Shown: positions 16,077 through 19,194 of the stretch, piece after piece
How the letters are laid out: the number at the start of each line of letters is the position of its first letter
Numbering within the stretch: position 1 is the stretch's first letter
Assembly: GCA_964571815.1 (NCBI GenBank)
Contig: CAZNDN010000078.1
Coordinates: 1-19,194, forward strand
DNA: 19,194 nucleotides
From: CAZNDN01 sp964571815
GTDB taxonomy: Bacteria > Fibrobacterota > Chitinivibrionia > Chitinivibrionales > WJKA01
Reading direction: 5' to 3'
Program-made: the position numbers and the translations under genes
Notes under the pieces: model-generated
Databases searched by the model: none
Told to the model about the DNA's origin: nothing
Seen by the model: the letters and a program-made list of their open reading frames with translations, nothing else

Positions 16077-16104
16077 TAAAGGGGTTTTGTCCCAATGCCG
16101 ATAC
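16077..16104 (+). promoter_or_regulatory. Sigma28/SigD-like flagellar promoter upstream of fliN
   Basis: TAAA at 16077-16080 and GCCGATAC at 16097-16104 are separated by 16 bases. The known flagellar sigma28 (FliA/SigD) pattern is TAAA, about 14-16 bases, GCCGATAA or GCCGATAT. Seven of eight -10 bases fit. It lies about 50 bases upstream of the fliN start, in the correct direction. The GTAAC-AG-GTTAC inverted repeat (16107-16118) lies at the predicted start site. Confidence 0.5.
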
Positions 16105-16152
16105 TTGTAACAGGTTACGTTTGATTCTTCCTCCTCGTGGAGCAATACTCCT

Positions 16153-16413
16153 ATGGGACAGAGTGTAAAGATGGTGCTGGACGTAGACTTGCCCGTTTCC
16201 GTGCAACTCGGGCAGACCCGGATGACGGTCAGGGAGCTGCTGAATCTGAAGAAGGGCAATCTCGTCCAACTGAGCCGCATGGCCGGAGAATCGGTCGATG
16301 TCTTCATCGGAGGGAAACTGCTTGCAAAAGGGGAAATCACGGTGGTGGACGATCGCCTGTCGGTGCGGATCGGGACGCTCTACGGCGAAAAGGAACGATT
16401 CAAGCACCTCTGA
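16153..16413 (+). CDS. fliN: Flagellar motor switch protein FliN (short form, SpoA domain)
   Basis: An 86-residue protein that is essentially only the SpoA (FliN/FliM C-terminal) domain. LDVDLPVSVQLGQTRMTVRELLNLKKGN at about 9-36, then LVQLSRMAGESVDVFIGGKLLAKGEITVVDDRLSVRIG, matches the well-known FliN core. FliN builds the cytoplasmic C-ring with FliM and FliG and takes part in export and switching. Most FliN proteins carry an N-terminal extension; it is absent here. The start at 16153 has GGAG ten bases upstream; ATG 16171 is also possible. The gene is alone, with a sigma28-like promoter in front and a hairpin overlapping its stop. Other SpoA proteins occur in type III secretion, but the flagellar neighbours favour FliN. 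Confidence 0.9.
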   Translation: MGQSVKMVLDVDLPVSVQLGQTRMTVRELLNLKKGNLVQLSRMAGESVDVFIGGKLLAKGEITVVDDRLSVRIGTLYGEKERFKHL

Positions 16414-16436
16414 ACGGTCCCCGTTCAGTCCTTCTC
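16410..16436 (+). terminator. Hairpin terminator at the fliN stop codon
   Basis: CTGAACGG (16410-16417) and CCGTTCAG (16421-16428) form a perfect 8-bp stem with loop TCC. It overlaps the TGA stop and is followed by TCCTTCTC. The stem is strong and the following tract is pyrimidine-rich rather than a pure T-run. It separates fliN from the convergent PorV-like gene. Confidence 0.6.
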
Positions 16437-16454
16437 CCGGCGGGACCCCTGCAG

Positions 16455-17555
16455 CTACAGAGACACGCCCAGGCTCAGGCGTACGGGAGAGTACGCAACG
16501 GGATCAAAGCGAAAGCAGTAATCAAGAAAGAAGCGCCGCCAGGCAATTCCGGCCCCCAGTGTGGGCACCCGATCGCTCACGCCGGCGCGTACCGAGACCA
16601 CGCGCAGAATCATTGCCTCCAGGCCGGCGTGAAATGTTTCTTCGTAGCCGGCTCTCTTTGTTCCGCCTCCTCCCGGTGCTTCTACGGGGTCGACTAATGC
16701 GCGCCTCATCTCGACCGACAGGATCCATTTGGTTCGCAACAGACCGGTATCATCCTCGATTGAGAATCCGACATGCTGGATATTGTGCACCGGCTCTTCG
16801 TACTGGTAAGGTGAGTTGACCCAGACCACGTGGGTGGGAAGGGCGTTGCGAAGACTGAACCCGAGATTCATTCTTCGGCTCACTTCTTTGCGCTCCAGAT
16901 CATAATCGGCACCGATACTCAGCAGCAACCCTACATCGGCATTGACATTAGCTCCCAGCCTGAGCCTGTCGTCGGGATTCATGGTCTGCCAGTACCCCTT
17001 GAATCCGCATCCGATCGAAATCTCAAAGGGCAGGGGATAGCTCCCTATCGCCGAGAGCCTCGGGATGGGAAAGGTGAATCGCTTGGCCAGGGCAAGTATC
17101 AGCAGGTGGTGGTTATTCGTGAAATACCCCCGCGACGTACCGTCGGCCCGCCTCGCCGGATTTTCCAGGCGATCCGCATAGGTCCCGGGCAGGCTGTCGA
17201 AACGGGGTATGCCCCCCGAGAAAAAGGGCGTGTAGAGAGCAGCCACGCCGATCTGTTGCTCCAGAGGAATGCCGACCGCGCCGCAGGCCTGCCTGGAGAG
17301 ATCGTCGTAGAGCGAAGCCCCTTCCATCCAGGCCTCGGGTGAAGGCATCACGGATGCCGAGGCCGGGTTCCACCAGGTACTGAGCGCCGAAAGCGGCAAT
17401 GCCGTGCCCGCGTCGCCCAGCGCCGCCGTACGGGCGCCTACGGGAAGACGACTGAACTCCAGAGCGTACAGGAGGGTATCGGAGGCCTGAGCCGGAGAGA
17501 TCAACAGCGGGAGGCCCGCCGCAACTACCCACGCGATCCTGCGTCGGGCATTCAC
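16455..17555 (-). CDS. PorV/UPF0164-like outer-membrane beta-barrel protein
   Basis: A 366-residue secreted protein. The signal peptide is MNARRR, then a hydrophobic core to residue 20, then AQA before a predicted cleavage at 24/25. The mature N-terminus LEFSRLPVGARTAALGDAGTA, followed by WWNPAS near residue 62, is the classic start of the PorV/PorQ/UPF0164 family of FadL-like barrels. The remainder alternates polar and hydrophobic residues in barrel-strand fashion and ends in VRLSLGVSL, with a terminal hydrophobic residue as in outer-membrane proteins. PorV in Bacteroidetes works with type IX secretion; no other por gene is seen here. The start is GTG 17555 with AGGAG upstream overlapping the yjbQ stop. 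It lies 10 bases after yjbQ, so one operon is likely. Confidence 0.78.
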   Translation of the reverse strand: MNARRRIAWVVAAGLPLLISPAQASDTLLYALEFSRLPVGARTAALGDAGTALPLSALSTWWNPASASVMPSPEAWMEGASLYDDLSRQACGAVGIPLEQQIGVAALYTPFFSGGIPRFDSLPGTYADRLENPARRADGTSRGYFTNNHHLLILALAKRFTFPIPRLSAIGSYPLPFEISIGCGFKGYWQTMNPDDRLRLGANVNADVGLLLSIGADYDLERKEVSRRMNLGFSLRNALPTHVVWVNSPYQYEEPVHNIQHVGFSIEDDTGLLRTKWILSVEMRRALVDPVEAPGGGGTKRAGYEETFHAGLEAMILRVVSVRAGVSDRVPTLGAGIAWRRFFLDYCFRFDPVAYSPVRLSLGVSL

Positions 17556-17565
17556 CGCAAAGCTC

Positions 17566-17979
17566 CTATTCCCCCACTACGGTAACCATCACCCGCCGGC
17601 TGCGGGGACCGTCAAACTCGCAGAAGTAAACGGATTGCCACGTACCCAGGACCAATTGCCGGTCTCTGAAGGGCACATGGGCACTGAAGCCGACCAGCGA
17701 GGCCTTGACGTGGCTGTCGGAGTTTCCCTCCGCGTGCCGGTAGGCACTGTCGCTACGCGGCACGAGGCGGTCAAGAACGTGAAGGAAATCCCTGCCGACG
17801 CTCGGGTCGGCGTTTTCGTTGATTGTCAGACCGGCAGTGGTATGGAGACTTGCGACGGTACAAACCCCGTCTCCGACAGGGGTGTCGGAGAGGATATCCC
17901 GGATCCGTGAAGTAATATCAACCCATTCGGTTCTCCGCCCCGTTCGCAGGGACAGCTCCTGATGGCGGATTGTTGCCAT
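17566..17979 (-). CDS. yjbQ: YjbQ/UPF0047 family protein
   Basis: A 137-residue protein, the usual length for this family. Conserved motifs are all present: SLHTTAGLTINENADP around 45-59 (with the conserved His46), HAEGNSDSHVKASLVG at 82-97, LGTWQSVYFCEFDGPRSRRV at 111-130. Family members form trimers with conserved histidines and have reported weak thiamine-phosphate synthase activity in vitro; their physiological role is unsettled. The start at 17979 follows GAGGGG. It is sandwiched between the M23 peptidase (15-base gap) and the PorV-like gene. Nothing here connects it to thiamine synthesis, and it may be a passenger gene in the operon. Confidence 0.93.
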   Translation of the reverse strand: MATIRHQELSLRTGRRTEWVDITSRIRDILSDTPVGDGVCTVASLHTTAGLTINENADPSVGRDFLHVLDRLVPRSDSAYRHAEGNSDSHVKASLVGFSAHVPFRDRQLVLGTWQSVYFCEFDGPRSRRVMVTVVGE

Positions 17980-17994
17980 GACACGCCCCTCTCA

Positions 17995-18975
17995 TCAGTC
18001 AACCATCGTGTCCACCGGCAGGATGAAATCGATGGGATTGATGTTGGTTCCCTGCCGACGTACTTCGTAGTGCACGTGCGGGCCGGTGCTTCGTCCGCTA
18101 CTGCCCAGATAGCCGATCAACTCCCCCCGCTTCACCGGATGCCCCTCCACCACGGCGGCCTTCTGGAGGTGTGCATAGACGGTTTCGTAGCCGCTGCCGT
18201 AATGCATGACTTCCACCGTATTGCCGAAATCGTGTTTGAAGCCCACGTACGAAACGATTCCGTCGGCGGTGGAAAAAACCGGAGTCCACACATCCGCCGC
18301 AATATCAAGGCCTTTGTGGAATACGCGGTGTTGAAGAAACGGATGGAGCCGGTAGCCGAATCCCGACGTGATTCTTCCGTTCGCGGGTCGTATGGAAGGA
18401 CGCTGGGCCCAGAGGTCCTTCTGGCGCCGAATATGCTCCAGCATCCGCTTGAATGTTTTCGCCTGCAGATCGGCCTGCGTAAGAACCCTGGAAAGGGAAT
18501 GGTCGATCTCTTTTGCCCGCTTCAGTTGAGGATCCACCAGGGATGCCAGCACCTCTTCTTCCACACTGGGCTGTCCGCCCACTCCCGCCATTCGCACTTC
18601 TTCACTGATCGGATTCATACCGAACTTCAGCCGCGTGTGATCCTCGAACGCAATAAGCTCGTGAAGTCGATTCTTGCTCCGATCGGTCAACCGGCGTAGA
18701 AGCTCCAACTTCTTCACCAGATGCTTGTTCTCTCTCCGGGCTTCTCTGATTCCTACTTTCGCAAGGGTATAGGTCCCCAGCATTTTGACGCTGCGTACCA
18801 GACCGAATGCCCCGGCCCCGAGAAAGAGGAGAACGGCTAGTGCCGGGAGAACTGGGATCCGCACACGCTTGACCGGACACTGTGAAGTCGTGGTGACGAT
18901 TACGAAGCACCAGCCGCCGGCTTTCCCGCGACGAGTCCTTCGCTTCTCACCCTGCGTGCCGTCCCTGTGCAGCAT
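17995..18975 (-). CDS. Membrane-anchored M23 (LytM-type) peptidase
   Basis: A 326-residue cell-wall endopeptidase. A cytoplasmic basic N-terminus (1-40) precedes a membrane segment (about 42-62, PVLPALAVLLFLGAGAFGLV). A coiled-coil linker runs to about 190. The M23/LytM domain (about 200-310) has zinc ligands His220 and Asp224 (HKGLD) and His302, plus the catalytic His269 (YAHL) and His300 (HVH). All active-site residues are intact, so it should cleave peptidoglycan peptide cross-links, or activate amidases if regulated like EnvC. The start at 18975 follows GGGAGG ten bases away. A 23-codon upstream ORF ends in TAATG at this start. It heads the M23 - yjbQ - PorV-like unit. Confidence 0.94.
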   Translation of the reverse strand: MLHRDGTQGEKRRTRRGKAGGWCFVIVTTTSQCPVKRVRIPVLPALAVLLFLGAGAFGLVRSVKMLGTYTLAKVGIREARRENKHLVKKLELLRRLTDRSKNRLHELIAFEDHTRLKFGMNPISEEVRMAGVGGQPSVEEEVLASLVDPQLKRAKEIDHSLSRVLTQADLQAKTFKRMLEHIRRQKDLWAQRPSIRPANGRITSGFGYRLHPFLQHRVFHKGLDIAADVWTPVFSTADGIVSYVGFKHDFGNTVEVMHYGSGYETVYAHLQKAAVVEGHPVKRGELIGYLGSSGRSTGPHVHYEVRRQGTNINPIDFILPVDTMVD

Positions 18976-19046
18976 TACGCGAGCGCCTCCCGTCGGCCCG
19001 TGACCGGGCGCGCACTACACTGGAGGCTCGTCTGAGAGAAGTCCAT
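18975..19046 (-). CDS. Possible 23-residue leader ORF upstream of the M23 peptidase
   Basis: On the minus strand an ATG at 19046, with AAGGG seven bases upstream, opens a 23-codon frame ending in TAA at 18975-18977. That stop overlaps the M23 start codon as TAATG. The peptide MDFSQTSLQCSARPVTGRRE, continuing to LA, has no recognised motif. Such overlaps favour translational coupling, but a frame this short can easily be chance. Confidence 0.25.
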   Translation of the reverse strand: MDFSQTSLQCSARPVTGRREALA

Positions 19047-19194
19047 TGAAAATCCCTTTGTTACAAAAATATTACACGCCTTTTGTTCCGGCAAGTTCGG
19101 TCGCCCCGGGTACACAACAATGCCGGCAGCGGGCGGGACATGCCACCATACTAATTTTACTACGACTTAGCCGATAAGTCAATGATTTGCCGGG
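18976..19194. other. Upstream region of the M23 operon at the window edge
   Basis: This 219-base stretch holds the leader ORF (to 19046), an AT-rich patch around 19045-19080 and the promoter pair near 19154-19182. TTGCCG and TATTTT spaced 17 bases apart form a second, weaker minus-strand promoter candidate near 19095-19070. Its right edge is cut, so any gene beyond is unseen. Confidence 0.5.
19154..19182 (-). promoter_or_regulatory. Sigma70-type promoter for the M23 - yjbQ - PorV-like operon
   Basis: On the minus strand, TTGACT (19182-19177) and TAAAAT (19159-19154) are separated by exactly 17 bases; each matches five of six consensus bases. The predicted start is near 19147, giving about 170 bases of leader. 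The same DNA contains GCCGATAA on the plus strand (19170-19177), a sigma28-like -10 with a poor -35 (TAAT at 19152-19155). Confidence 0.6.

Larger units (their letters stand above)
15670..16152. other. Divergent intergenic region between fapA-like and fliN genes
   Basis: About 480 bases without a gene I can support. On the plus side it holds the sigma28-like promoter of fliN. On the minus side it holds a weak sigma70-like candidate for the fapA operon and a strong but distant AGGAGGG site (15771-15777). A C8 homopolymer lies at 15854-15861. A 66-codon plus-strand ORF (15879-16079) has no recognisable motif and is not called. The middle looks like ordinary GC-rich spacer. Confidence 0.6.

Noticed and set aside
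15879..16079. Possible 66-codon small gene between fapA and fliN
   Set aside because: No recognised motif and no good start signal for the full frame; a TTG start after GGGGGAAGGA is conceivable but unsupported.
14137..16110. A 657-codon open frame on the plus strand
   Set aside because: It is antisense to the FapA/DUF342 gene, whose beta-helix repeats and coiled coil are clear. Its product is low-complexity and Arg/Pro-rich.
15670..16152. Sigma54 (-24/-12) promoter expected near flagellar genes
   Set aside because: I searched this region, the GGDEF leader and the right-edge region for GG-N10-GC in a TGGC/TTGC context and saw no convincing match.
19059..19066. TTGTAACA octamer on the minus strand, also found upstream of fliN at 16105-16112
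   Set aside because: A shared operator was considered, but one eight-base match in 19 kb is not enough evidence.

Overview
This 19.2 kb window is GC-rich, gene-dense bacterial chromosome. I see 16 protein genes with clear or moderate support, one possible 23-codon leader ORF, and no RNA genes, insertion sequences or CRISPR arrays. The cell is Gram-negative-like: it has a PorV/UPF0164-type outer-membrane barrel, a TPR protein ending in a TonB-like AgmX/PglI domain, and an M23 cell-wall peptidase. It is probably flagellated, given FliN, FapA/DUF342, a FlgN/FliT-like protein and a cytoplasmic PAS kinase with a sigma54 activator. A PorV-like barrel with TonB-C/TPR proteins and flagellar genes suggests an FCB-group or deltaproteobacteria-like lineage. 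That placement is inference only.

Left part (1-5.9 kb): infA (+) converges on a minus-strand pair read pdxB then a LarA-family gene (stop and start share ATGA). Divergent from pdxB is a plus-strand run of an ADP-ribosylglycohydrolase, a PfkB-family protein whose catalytic Asp is replaced by Ser, and a CgeB-like glycosyltransferase (the last two share ATGA). The first two recall E. coli yegU-yegV.

Middle (5.9-15.7 kb): a long minus-strand series. From right to left it is fapA-like, a large secreted TPR protein, a FlgN/FliT-like small protein, a PAS histidine kinase and an NtrC-class response regulator, tightly spaced and partly overlapping. It looks like a flagellar or surface-structure regulatory operon. 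A near-consensus sigma70 promoter over the regulator's stop codon then starts a second unit: a HAMP-GGDEF membrane protein with a GGDDF signature and a TPR/AgmX-PglI protein. The predicted 5' leader of the GGDEF gene is about 210 nt and holds several stems, including one set that is mutually exclusive and one abutting the ribosome binding site.

Right part (15.7-19.2 kb): a ~480-nt divergent region separates fapA from a single fliN gene. fliN has a sigma28-like promoter and ends in a perfect hairpin overlapping its stop codon. Converging on it is a minus-strand operon, M23 peptidase - YjbQ - PorV-like barrel, apparently driven by a sigma70-type promoter at the right edge.

Four items deserve most attention: the LarA/PdxB pair as a possible 2-hydroxyacid epimerase plus dehydrogenase pathway; the hydrolase/degenerate-kinase/glycosyltransferase trio; the structured GGDEF leader; and the isolated sigma28-like fliN unit.
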